From: Protonemura montana
Lineage: Eukaryota; Arthropoda; Insecta; Plecoptera; Nemouridae
Assembly (NCBI GenBank): GCA_947568835.1
Contig: OX387606.1
Span: 22,421,225-22,485,224 of the forward strand
Direction of reading: 5' to 3'
DNA: 64,000 nt
Made by a program: the position numbers and the translations under genes. Shown one piece after another: positions 23,701-30,100 of the stretch (position 1 is its first letter; each line of letters opens with the position of its first letter). The notes beneath the pieces are model-generated. The model was not told the origin of the DNA, did not search any database, and saw only the letters and a list, made by a program, of their open reading frames with translations.

Positions 23701-23741
23701 AAACGAGCTGTAATGTGAAAACAAAACGCGAACACGATTGA
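2391..23741 (+). CDS. Gene A: ADAMTS-like secreted metalloprotease, 17 exons, 5' end missing
   Basis: Predicted zinc endopeptidase of the ADAMTS branch of the reprolysin family (M12B), acting outside the cell on matrix substrates. Exons: 2391-2704, 3296-3533, 3922-4205, 4768-4889, 5745-5894, 6591-6734, 7266-7410, 7601-7699, 9009-9218, 11871-11979, 14436-14563, 15249-15369, 15467-15599, 16136-16256, 16770-16910, 22505-22623, 22985-23741. Joined, they give 3,333 nt in one open frame after the split first codon, about 1,110 residues. Domain order is M12B propeptide, catalytic domain with HEVGHVMGCDHD and a Met-turn (HVMSPM), disintegrin-like, central TSP1, Cys-rich, spacer, two more TSP1 modules and a charged tail. 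The signal peptide exon must lie upstream (incoming phase 1) and was not found. Gene B downstream is its tandem paralogue. The specific ADAMTS subgroup cannot be assigned by eye. Confidence 0.9.
2675..3295 (+). repeat. 52-bp minisatellite, about 12 copies, spanning both splice sites of an intron
   Basis: The unit contains CAGCTTGGAGAGACTCGG, AGAAGGGTACTC and CACATTGACTGG. The first copy overlaps the end of the preceding exon. The last copy has changed to CCCTTACATTACAG, giving the 3' splice site. The intron 2705-3295 therefore consists almost wholly of repeat. A unit of 52 is not a multiple of 3, so the array cannot be read through as protein. Confidence 0.9.
3296..3533 (+). CDS. Gene A exon 2: propeptide, second half
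   Basis: Phase 0 in, phase 1 out (GCAG|GTGGGA). It encodes [30 protein letters not shown] and APNCNVAG. The pattern of cysteines matches gene B (CHYQG, CEGLTGVLRTRRG, EPNCGNTG). The Cys in PNC is a candidate cysteine-switch residue of the propeptide. In gene B the corresponding sequence is split by an intron after CEGL, which gene A lacks. Confidence 0.85.
3555..3775. repeat. Degenerate GGGACTGCATG-type minisatellite
   Basis: About 220 bp of 10- to 12-bp motifs (GGGACTGCATG, GGGGCAGCATGGGGCTGTA), with one block of roughly 70 bp present twice. It lies in the gene A intron 3534-3921. Confidence 0.8.
3922..4205 (+). CDS. Gene A exon 3: propeptide end and start of catalytic domain
   Basis: Phase 1 in, phase 0 out (GAAGAG|GTATGT). 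A processing site EPAKR precedes [18 protein letters not shown], the usual first strand of an M12B catalytic domain. [16 protein letters not shown] and [12 protein letters not shown] follow. The site is dibasic rather than a full RxKR furin motif. The aligned gene B exon is 26920-27182. Confidence 0.88.
4236..4757. repeat. GGGATGGTGCTTGTT minisatellite (about 19-20 bp unit)
   Basis: Around 26 tandem copies of a unit containing GATGGTGCTTGTTATCAATG and variants (TTTCAATG, TTACAAAG). Blocks of several units recur (for example 4441-4560 against 4565-4690). The array ends about 10 bp before the acceptor of exon 4. Confidence 0.9.
4768..4889 (+). CDS. Gene A exon 4: catalytic domain
   Basis: Acceptor TGTGCAG, phase 0 in, phase 2 out (ACCAG|GTTCG). 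It encodes [12 protein letters not shown] and [10 protein letters not shown], a hallmark stretch of the M12B fold. Gene B exon 28322-28446 gives HFCAWQQKMNP and HHDVALLITR with the same phases. Confidence 0.92.
4905..5715. repeat. 13-bp CCCCGAGCAGGAA minisatellite, about 60 copies
   Basis: Begins about 15 bp after the exon 4 donor and runs almost to the next acceptor. Variants include CCCCGAACAGGAA and CCCCTAGCAGGAA. Every unit contains CAG or TAG, so the intron is dense in AG dinucleotides. The minus strand frame ([13 protein letters not shown]) is an artefact. Confidence 0.92.
5745..5894 (+). CDS. Gene A exon 5: catalytic domain with first half of the zinc motif
   Basis: Phase 2 in and out (CACGT|GTGAGT). 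It encodes [19 protein letters not shown] and ends in THEVGHV, giving the first two zinc-binding histidines and the catalytic glutamate. The motif is split across the intron at the same place in gene B (HELAHT). Confidence 0.93.
5985..6545 (-). mobile_element. Foldback element copy whose tRNA-like core is amplified in tandem (59-bp unit, about 6 copies)
   Basis: The left terminus is present (GAAATCTGATTTAAATTGCA at 5997) with the subterminal CTCTCAAAAATTGATACC. From about 6100 to 6450 a unit of about 59 bp repeats. Its minus strand reads AGCTCAATTGGTTAGAGCAA and GGTGGAGATCGGGGTTC, which resemble tRNA A and B boxes. It lies in the gene A intron 5895-6590. Confidence 0.75.
6591..6734 (+). CDS. 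Gene A exon 6: completes HExxHxxGxxHD and Met-turn
   Basis: Phase 2 in and out. MGCDHD completes HEVGHVMGCDHD, and SYHVMSPM supplies the Met-turn of metzincins. All three zinc histidines and the glutamate are intact, so the protease should be active. [13 protein letters not shown] follows and matches gene B (WTKCSSEDMRAFL). Confidence 0.93.
6752..7250 (-). repeat. 92-bp tandem array of 5S-rRNA-like sequence, about 5 copies
   Basis: On the minus strand each unit reads through ACACCGGTCCTCGTGAGATC, ACCGAAGTTAAGCAACACTG and GTATTGGATGGGTGACCAC, covering roughly three quarters of a 5S rRNA. It is longer than the head repeated at 1691-2344 and lacks that array's linker. Array position is the gene A intron 6735-7265. 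Confidence 0.85.
7266..7410 (+). CDS. Gene A exon 7: disintegrin-like domain
   Basis: Phase 2 in, phase 0 out (GGAACG|GTGAGC). It encodes [11 protein letters not shown] and [19 protein letters not shown], as at the start of the disintegrin-like module of ADAMTS proteins. The aligned gene B exon is 36385-36529 (GFGKCLSDEP, GDYQCRS), also 145 bp. Confidence 0.88.
7450..7560. repeat. Short minisatellite, 3-4 copies of a unit of about 30 bp
   Basis: Copies of GGTATCAACCTTTACCTCCG in the short intron 7411-7600. Confidence 0.8.
7601..7699 (+). CDS. Gene A exon 8: disintegrin-like domain, second part
   Basis: Exactly 33 codons, phase 0 on both sides. It encodes [20 protein letters not shown] and GTSCGANL, the Cys-rich end of the disintegrin-like module. 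Gene B exon 40837-40929 aligns (CDSLNCEVPGYGC, GTACGEKK). Confidence 0.9.
7728..8921 (+). repeat. 41-bp minisatellite, about 29 copies
   Basis: The unit contains GATCAGCTGGCTGGATCCTA, TGCTCTATCC and AGGTTATTTGA. The same unit, inverted, forms the array at 26418-26786 inside gene B. Intron 7700-9008. Confidence 0.95.
9009..9218 (+). CDS. Gene A exon 9: central TSP1 repeat
   Basis: 210 bp, phase 0 on both sides. It starts [20 protein letters not shown] and continues [18 protein letters not shown] with [13 protein letters not shown]. The WxxW and CSxSCGGG cores define thrombospondin type 1. The gene B exon 42551-42760 has the identical length and start (WCYQRRCLELGERPGSVDGG). Confidence 0.96.
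9385..9652 (-). mobile_element. tRNA-carrying foldback element copy
   Basis: It contains CCGTCTCAAAAATTGATACC, the tRNA-like core (GGGTGTTGCTCAAACCAATT on plus), GTGTATTTGATGAGAATGAC, then the inverted CATTTTTGAGACG and the right terminus GCAAGCGTTTGCAATTTAAA. The outer left terminus is missing. It lies 3' of exon 9 in the gene A intron. Confidence 0.8.
9766..11805. repeat. 92-bp minisatellite, about 22 copies
   Basis: Highly uniform copies containing TTGCCATGACGACTTCCAAT, CACATGCAGTGAAATTCAGA and GAGATCCAACTTATAGTT. The copies differ at only a few positions (GTTGAA or GTTAAA; CATGCAG or CATGTAG), which indicates recent or ongoing homogenisation. It lies in the intron 9219-11870. Confidence 0.95.
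11871..11979 (+). CDS. Gene A exon 10: start of Cys-rich domain
   Basis: Phase 0 in, phase 1 out (GGGAT|GTAAGT). It encodes [20 protein letters not shown]. Gene B exon 42927-43041 gives PCEAGSVPFRDAQCSEFND. The FRxxQCSEF motif is characteristic of the ADAMTS Cys-rich region after the central TSP1. Confidence 0.93.
12013..14425. repeat. 9-bp TTGCAACTC repeat, about 265 copies
   Basis: A 2.4-kb degenerate array of TGCAACTCT / TGCAACCCT / TGCAAATCT filling the intron 11980-14435. Plus is strongly C over G, so the transcript is C/U-rich and the template strand G/A-rich. The unit is 3 codons long, which keeps several frames open on both strands ([25 protein letters not shown]); none is a gene. 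Confidence 0.93.
14436..14563 (+). CDS. Gene A exon 11: Cys-rich domain
   Basis: Phase 1 in, phase 0 out (CACG|GTAAGA). It encodes [28 protein letters not shown] and DLCISGLC, matching gene B QCALFCKNER, VVDGTSC and DLCIGGSC. Confidence 0.93.
14577..14712. repeat. 10-bp CCAATACCTG/CCAATACCAG repeat
   Basis: About 13 copies. The unit resembles the CCAATACCTG segment of the 5S-SINE head that lies immediately downstream, so it may have arisen from it. Confidence 0.8.
14733..15085 (+). mobile_element. 5S-derived SINE, two heads plus body
   Basis: GTTAAGCAACACTGCGCT occurs twice in tandem, followed by the body landmarks CTTGCTTATCAACCTCTCGA and GTGCCGGCACCGGGTTTC. The 3' end has expanded into GGTTA repeats instead of the usual tail. 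Confidence 0.85.
15086..15226 (+). repeat. TTAGG-type pentamer tract
   Basis: About 28 copies of GGTTA with variants (GGCTA, AGATTA). It continues directly from the 5S-SINE body, whose normal 3' part already contains CTAGGTTAGGTT, so an origin from the SINE is more likely than an interstitial telomere. Confidence 0.85.
15249..15369 (+). CDS. Gene A exon 12: Cys-rich to spacer junction
   Basis: Phase 0 in, phase 1 out. It encodes [19 protein letters not shown] and RGDGTQC. The CGICxGDGTxC motif closes the ADAMTS Cys-rich domain and is present in gene B as CGICHGDGTEC. Confidence 0.94.
15467..15599 (+). CDS. Gene A exon 13: spacer domain
   Basis: Phase 1 in, phase 2 out (GACTT|GTGAGT). [20 protein letters not shown] is the typical spacer start. 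[11 protein letters not shown] and KKFYLNGD follow. Gene B carries the equivalent region fused into one exon with the previous segment. Confidence 0.93.
15646..16082 (-). mobile_element. 5S-derived SINE, near full length
   Basis: In reverse orientation it shows a CACCACAAAATAA tail, GACGCCATTAGACCAG, the GTGCCGGCA box, TTGCTTATCAACCTCTCGAC, AGAACTGGTCATGTGTATGA and then the 5S-like head ending near GGTTTGGCGTGTTGGAAAC. It is one of the most complete copies and lies in the gene A intron 15600-16135. Confidence 0.88.
16136..16256 (+). CDS. Gene A exon 14: spacer domain
   Basis: Phase 2 in, phase 0 out (ATATAC|GTGAGT). It encodes [20 protein letters not shown] and [10 protein letters not shown], aligned with gene B GMTHLRQESLHIPGPTTKPL. 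Confidence 0.9.
16281..16698. mobile_element. Foldback (hairpin) element with arms of about 175 bp
   Basis: The left arm (16281-16453) and right arm (16525-16698) are reverse complements at roughly nine positions in ten, with a loop of about 70 nt. The arms share GGTTATAGGTAGAGAAA, CTCTGCGTGAAAGATGGCC, GTGGAGCCACTGTCGTAT and TTTCGATATTTCTCGTAGG. No ORF is inside, so it is a non-autonomous element. A partial third arm copy (16708-16745) leads into the acceptor of exon 15. Confidence 0.88.
16770..16910 (+). CDS. Gene A exon 15: spacer end and second TSP1, with a GC splice donor
   Basis: Phase 0 on both sides. It encodes [16 protein letters not shown] and [18 protein letters not shown]. The donor is AG|GCGAGT: only this junction joins in frame to the acceptor at 22504 and gives the 10-residue spacing expected between the two cysteines in CGAGSEISEASC. 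Confidence 0.88.
16951..22340 (+). repeat. 60-bp minisatellite, about 90 copies (5.4 kb)
   Basis: The unit contains CGACCTAGAGCAGCCATTTG, GCAGTGCTACCATGGTGCTA and the near-palindrome ATAATACGACCGGTGGTATTAT split over its end. The register is kept exactly over 5.4 kb. Variant units (TATTTAACCC, CGTGGTGCTA, CATAATGCGA, GGTGGAATTA) recur in the same order at offsets of 2,100 and 1,740 bp, showing a segmental duplication of about 30-35 units. It fills the intron 16911-22504. Confidence 0.95.
22505..22623 (+). CDS. Gene A exon 16: second TSP1, remainder
   Basis: Acceptor ATGATGCAG, phase 0 in, phase 2 out (ACCAG|GTGGGT). It encodes [19 protein letters not shown] and [12 protein letters not shown], completing the Cys pattern of the TSP1 opened in exon 15. 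Confidence 0.9.
22624..22720. repeat. AACCT pentamer tract
   Basis: About ten copies of CCTAA/AACCT just after the exon 16 donor; the reverse complement of the TTAGG tract at 15086. Confidence 0.75.
22724..22805 (+). repeat. Dispersed repeat, copy 1 (inverted copy at 26786-26880)
   Basis: TTTGAAGCCAAAGCCGCCAT and TTTTCAGTTCTCCCAAAGAG recur, reverse-complemented and slightly diverged, in the gene B intron just before exon 4. Confidence 0.7.
22985..23741 (+). CDS. Gene A exon 17 (last): third TSP1 and charged tail
   Basis: Acceptor GGCATTGCAG, phase 2 in, ending in TGA at 23739. [20 protein letters not shown] with RKVAC and HSKEC forms a TSP1. After it come about 180 residues rich in Lys, Glu and Asp with a repeated HKKEKxDE motif (four to five copies), then an acidic, probably helical tail. 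No PLAC domain is visible. The tail is lineage-specific as far as I can tell. Confidence 0.88.
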
Positions 23742-24033
23742 TACCATGTTTAATTCTCAGGTGCTATTACATTATACAAACATTTTCGCTGGTTTTATTT
23801 AGTTTTGATTAATTTTGTAAAAAGTGTGATTAAGAGACAAAAGTTTGATCTTAATCAGTCTTCCTGAAACATTGAAAATGTCATTTGGATGAAATACAGT
23901 TCCACGAAGCCGTTCTTTAAAGTGAAAAGACAACGACACATCATGTCAAGTCAATGGCAAGATAATGAGAATCACCTATATTTTTCTACGTCTTTGTGTT
24001 TGTTAATAGTACAGACAGGGATATCTCTCGCAG
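23742..24033. other. 292-bp spacer between gene A stop and gene B start
   Basis: It must hold the gene A 3' UTR and the gene B promoter. I see no AATAAA in it. A weak TATA-like TATATTTTT (about 23980-23988) lies about 50 bp before the gene B ATG. Co-transcription of A and B cannot be excluded. Confidence 0.4.
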
Positions 24034-24124
24034 ATGAATCTCCTCACGACCCCAGCGTTCATCTTCTTCTATGCCACAGCTGTATTCTGCAAAGTTCCGC
24101 TCGCCGACTCGAAAGCGCATAAAC
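24034..24124 (+). CDS. Gene B exon 1: signal peptide, probable GC donor
   Basis: The ATG at 24034 opens MNLLTTPAFIFFYATAVFC, a classic secretion signal, then KVPLADSKAHK. The next exon needs phase 1. The only GT nearby (24129) is phase 2 and would put a stop in frame, whereas AAC|GCAAGT at 24125 is phase 1 and has the preferred GC-donor intron side. Joining there gives SKAHKPRFVHNAGDLK. The exon is strongly supported; the exact donor is inference. Confidence 0.65.
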
Positions 24125-27100
24125 GCAAGTAGCTAAACGTCACTTTAACAATCTGCTTGACAACGCAATCAGATGGAATGTCGTTTTCTAACCTCTATGT
24201 AAATATGTTTACCATTTCAGCTCGGTTTGTTCACAACGCGGGTGACTTGAAGGTCGTGGTACCCAAAAAAGTGACTCACGACGGCAAGTTCGTGTCCCAT
24301 TCACTCGCTCACGAGTACAAGAGGTCGAACTACGCCAACAAAAAGATTGGTCTCGAAGATAAAGTACATTACCATGTGCCTATCAACGGTAAAGTCCACC
24401 ATGTGGAGTTGTGGCCCAACCATGAGATGGTCTCTCCAGGCATGGTCGTTGAAACAAGGAAGGGAGCGGAGAATGTAGCTTTCCGCAAAGGAACGGACGT
24501 GTCTTGTCATTATCAAGGGAAAGTGAAGGGCCACGGCGAGAGAAGAAGCGCCGTCTCGACCTGCGAAGGGCTGGTAAGTGCCAGTTATTTCGATGTCAAT
24601 GTTTAGAATCACCGTCCTCGGTAGCACAGTGCATAGCAGACCGATTCAGCTACAGGTAGATAAATACAGCGTCGATACAGTATCACAATTAATAGCATAA
24701 TAACATTCCAGTCACGTTTTAATTACCGAATGTATAATCGATCAGTCGCAATTACAATGTTCGGGATAAGTCCTCACCAAGCTGATTGTAGCTTACTCTG
24801 AATATAGCTTGGTTTTTAAATTCATGTCTACTTTGACAAACCTTAGCAATAGTTTTGAATAAAAAACAACTATTTACAACTGGGTTTTGAATGTTAAGTA
24901 AAATACAAGTCACTTCTGCCTTGAACTTTATCATGGGTGATAGCAGTGAATTTTCCTCCCTAGACAGGCGTGCTCCGCACTAGACGGGGCTCGTACATAA
25001 TCGAGCCTTCAGCAGACCACAAGCCCGAGTCGGGTGGCCATCATCCACACATCTTGTACCGGCTCGACGATGAAGACGAACCGAACTGCGGAAACACAGG
25101 TCAGTGACTTTCTTGCTGCGCCATCTTGTCTGCAAGGGATGGAAGAATCCTTCACTTGCCGCTTTATCAGCTAACAGTTCTGTCCTAATCATGGCCGAGT
25201 CGTTATATAAATGCTTAAAGTTCATAGTCAGAGTCACAGCGCTGATGTTAAACGTTCTGCTGAGCAAACGAGGCCGGCAACACGTGGTAACGGTGGTGAC
25301 CACCCGATGGCGCTTGCAGCGTCCTTTTTAACAAACTTCTACAGTCAAGTCTCAAAACGTCGATACATGTTTATCAATCGTTGAAGTCAGCATTAATAAA
25401 TATTAATTTAGCGTGAACCAGTCTCAAATGCGAGTAATCTGCGAGAAACAACGAAATTAAATTTCTTAACACTCGAAACGACAGTGACTGGTCTAGTCAA
25501 AGGTCAGTTATTTTCGCGAGTTGAGTTCAACGCTAGCGCTGTGACTCTTGTCTGATCGCCGAGGTGAACGTGCAGAAGTTCACCTGCTGAGGCCGGGTGG
25601 TCTCGCCTGGCGCTCGCGTGATCCAGTGTGGTTAGTGTGATTCTTGAGACGCCTCGAGGTCCAGCGACGGGCGACGGGCGGCGGGCGGCACAAAGCAAGG
25701 AGCGCTAGCACCTTAATTGGCGCTCGACTCGACGGGGCCTTGGCGCTGCATTAAGTCGTCACTTGTTAGCGGCAAACGTGCGCCGGCGATTAAGCAATCA
25801 GGAAAAATGGAGAGATAGTTTAGTTTGAAACTGGTTCCCACGCCGTGAGAACGCCGCTGCGACGACGGCGACGAGGAAGCGTTGTCGACGGCGACTGTCC
25901 GGATTGATTTAATGTTATTGCACGGATCGATCGTGACGCCAGGCATTCATCATTTCTTGGGACAGTTTCTTGGAAGCCGTCGTGCAAACGGGAGGCGGTA
26001 TGACACAATTAAGAGCGACTCACGAACGCTACTGCGGCACATTTTTACCGAGGTTAACGGGCACGGCTTAAGCATCACGACCACGTTGTGAGAGTGTGCG
26101 AGTGCGTGTGATGACGCCACGCATTAATTGATTGATTTGTTGTGTTTAACGACGCGCTGTATTGACATCTGGCCATGCGGCACTGGTCTAATGGCGTCGG
26201 TGAATGAGAGGTTGATGATGAGGATGATGATGAACCTAACCTAGCCTAGAAGGGGGGAGAGGAAAACAGAACTGGTCATATGAATTATTATGGTCACCCA
26301 TCCAATACCTGATTCAGCGCAGAGTTGCTTAACTTCGGTGATCTCATGAGAACCGGTGTTTTCAACACGCCAAACCGTTCAGTGCCACTAGTTGCATGCC
26401 CAGCTCGGTGAATATGACCTCAAATTATCTAGATAGAGCATAGGATCCAGTCAGCTGATCTCAAATAACTTGGATAGAGCATACGATCCAGCCAGCTGAT
26501 CTCAAATAACCTGGATAGAGCATAGGATCCAGCCAGCTGATCTCAAATAACCTGGATAGAGCATAGGATCCAGCCAGCTGATCTCAAATAACCTGGATAG
26601 AGCATGAATTCAGCCAGCTGATCTCAAATAACCTGGATAGAGCATAGGATCCAGCTAGCTGATCTCAAATAACCTGGATAGAGCATGGATTCAGCCAGCT
26701 GATCTCAAATAACTTGGATAGAGCATAGGATCCGGCCAGCTGATCCCAAATAACTTGGATAGAGCATAGGACCCAGCCAGCTGATAGCACGGGCTCTTTG
26801 TGAGAACTGAAAACTAGGTTATCTCAAGATGGCGGTCTTGGCTTCAATGTCTCTCCATGGCAGCTGCTACCAGGCTATGTGAGATCGGTGGTCCCAAGTC
26901 ACATGTGCATGATTTGCAGATGACAGTGCGCACGCTCTCGCCAAGCGTGGTCTGGTCAACGAAACCAAGTCAGGTGGCGCCCTGGGTGACGGGCGGATGT
27001 ACTTGGAGACGTTGCTCGTGCTTGATCGCACTTTGATAGACTTCCACGGCGGTACTGACGTCGAGAACTACGCTCTAACCGTCATCAACATGGCGTACAC

Positions 27101-30100
27101 CCTGTACCACGAGGACAGCCTCGACGTACGCGTTACACCGACAATCGTACGCATCGTCAGACTGGAGGACGACGAGAAGGAGGTACAGGACATTTATTTT
27201 TTATTTTTAATATTAACAACACTATAACCGTCTCAAAAATTGATGCCCAAACGCCGACTCGAACACCGATCTCCACCTATCGCGGGTGTTGCTCTGAACC
27301 ATGGAGCTATCTGGACACTGGGTTTTTGAGATGATTTCAGTGTATTTGATGAGAATGACAGTTCTCCAAGGAGTAGAACCAAGAGGCTGTGAATACTCAC
27401 AGTCACTCTGATTCTAGTGACGCTATATCACGTCACGACCTCTCAAACTCGAATAACTCCAATTTGACGTTGGATTCGTTGCTGTATTAGGATGAAATCT
27501 TATTTAAATTGCAAACGCTTACAATGCGCGGGGTATGTTATTATTAACAACACTATAACCGTCTCAAAAATTGATGCCCAAACGGGGACTCGAACCCCGA
27601 TCTCCACCTTTCGCGGGTGTTGCTCTGAACCATTGAGCAATCTGGACACTGACTTTTTGAGATGATTTTAGTGTATTTGATGAGAATGACAGTTCTCCAA
27701 GGAGTAGAACCATTGTAAGCGTTTGCAATTTAAATAAGATTTCATCCCAGGTACAGGACCACGTCGTAATTGTTATTGTAATTGTTCCTGTATTTCAATT
27801 TTTCTGAAGAAAACACTCTTTGTACATATTATGACATATTATGTAGTAGCATGGAGACAAGTCTAAAAATGTACATTAATGTGCATAGGTATTTTCAGTT
27901 AAAATCATCTTCACATCCATCCATTCTATATTTTGGGTTACTTTTAACTTTTATCAGGTTGGCATGCACCCAAGCTTGCAAACCGCTCTTTGGCAGCCAT
28001 TGCTAGAATCCGCTAGTCTACGGTAGGTATTTAGCAGAAGCCACTAGGACTTTTAGTTTTGTATTCAAGTTCTTATTTTTCAATAGATTTAATTTAACGT
28101 AAATAAACTGATCAATTCACAAAGAATTAAAATGCGAGAAGTATTGTTCCTTCATAATTTTCTGGTTAATTTTCTAACTTCCCGGTGAAGACTAGCTTTA
28201 TTTTGCATTCTAAAGTTGGCAATATGTAGTCAAAGTCCACCAGGCTGTGGCAAGGTAAGGCTAACAAGACTGTAGGGCTAGCCCCGAATATTTTCTGATC
28301 GCTCCGTCGGTCCTTCCCCAGATGAACACCAGGATATCGCCCAACGCGCGGACCACGCTCGATCACTTCTGCGCGTGGCAGCAAAAGATGAATCCTGGGG
28401 ACGACAACCACCCTAACCATCACGACGTCGCCTTGCTTATCACAAGGTACGTTCTCTAGCCGTCTTAGCAGTCTTAGCAGTCTTAGCAGTCTCAGCCATC
28501 CCAGCCGTCCCAGCCATCCCAGCCATCCCAGCCATCCCAGCCGTCCCAGCCATCCCAGCCGTCCCAGCCATCCCAGCCATCCCAGCCATCCCAGCCATCC
28601 CAGCCGTCCCAGCCATCCCAGCCGTCCCATCCGTCCTAGCCTGTGGACTCCTTGGCCTGGCAGGGCCACACAGGGCCTGGGAGGGCTGACTTTTTTTTTG
28701 TCCTGCAGGGTGGACATATGTGCCGATGAGTCGAACTGTGGACTCCTTGGCCTGGCGCGTATGGCTGGTGCTTGTGACCCACCATCTGCTTGTGCCCTCG
28801 CTGAAGATAACGGACTCAAGCTTGGCTACGTGGTCGCTCACGAGTTGGCTCACACGTGAGTACAGGTTTATGTGGTACATGATGTAATGGGAACCTCTGA
28901 GTCTTCGTTGCCTTGATAAGTCCCTGGTAAGCCACCAGCATGGCACACTGGGCTAACATTGGAACAAGGACCAGGTTCTTACTCTGTGCTCGGTCCGCAG
29001 CCTCGGGGTGGACCATGACGTCAAGGCAGGCACCGAGGGGTGTGAGGGACGACTGCCAGATGGGTTCACCACCGTCATGAATCCGGCCATCTCGATGAAG
29101 ACAGAAGAGTGGACCAAATGCTCCAGCGAAGACATGCGAGCCTTTCTTACGTGAGTGCCAGCACATACCTTTACAAGTAATGCCATGCCCCGATGCCCCA
29201 ACGGGATATGAACCCTGGACATCCCAATTGCAGGTCGGGTGATCTACCAACTGAGCTTCCCGGGTACACATATTCCAGCTTTCGCGGTGTGGGATAAGGA
29301 ATCACATAAAGGGGGAAGAGGCCGAGGTGACTCATGTGGACGAGTTCAGACTCGTAAAGCTGGAATATGTGTGTCAGGATAGCTCAGTTGGTGGAGCTCC
29401 CGACAGGCAATTGGGAGGTCCCGGGTTCGTATCCCGGTTCAGTTGCACATTATTCCAGTCTATCTCTACTTCCATCCTTCGCCTACTGGTTTCAGCTCCT
29501 GTGTGGAATCACAAGATAAACCAGAAACCCTGCAATCTTTAGATTGTTTTAAGTAACTTTTTCGGTACATGTTTTTGTCAATTCATTTATTTTTCCTCGT
29601 CAACGATATCAAGTACAGTAAGCACAGTGCAACAGGTTGGAAATACAATATTATAAAATATTTAGGAACTCTTCTTAGTCAATAATAACATGCACATAGC
29701 TACACTACATCTTGAGAGTGCCAATCTCGACTCTTAAATATTAGTAACTAACAACCACAAAAGTTCAACAATGTAAACTGTAGTAATTGTTGGATGTCTT
29801 ATGTCTGGGTCATCGCGGTGTCCCATGTCTGAGTCATCCCAGTGTCAAATGTCTGAGTCATCCCAGTGTCCCATGTCTGAGTCATCCCGGTGTCCCATGT
29901 CTGAGTCATCCCGGTGTCCCATGTCTGAGTCATCCCAGTGTTAAATGTCTGAGTCATCCCAGTGTCCCATGTCTGAGTCATCCCGGTGTCCCATGTCTGA
30001 GTCATCCCGGTGTCCCATGTCTGAGTCATCCCGGTGTCCCATGTCTGGGTCATCCCGGTGTCCCATGTCTGAGTCATCGCGGTGTCCCATGTCTGAGTCA

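Noticed and set aside
24129..24130. GT at 24129 as donor of gene B exon 1
   Set aside because: Phase 2; it would give a stop a few codons into exon 2. The GC donor at 24125 keeps the frame.
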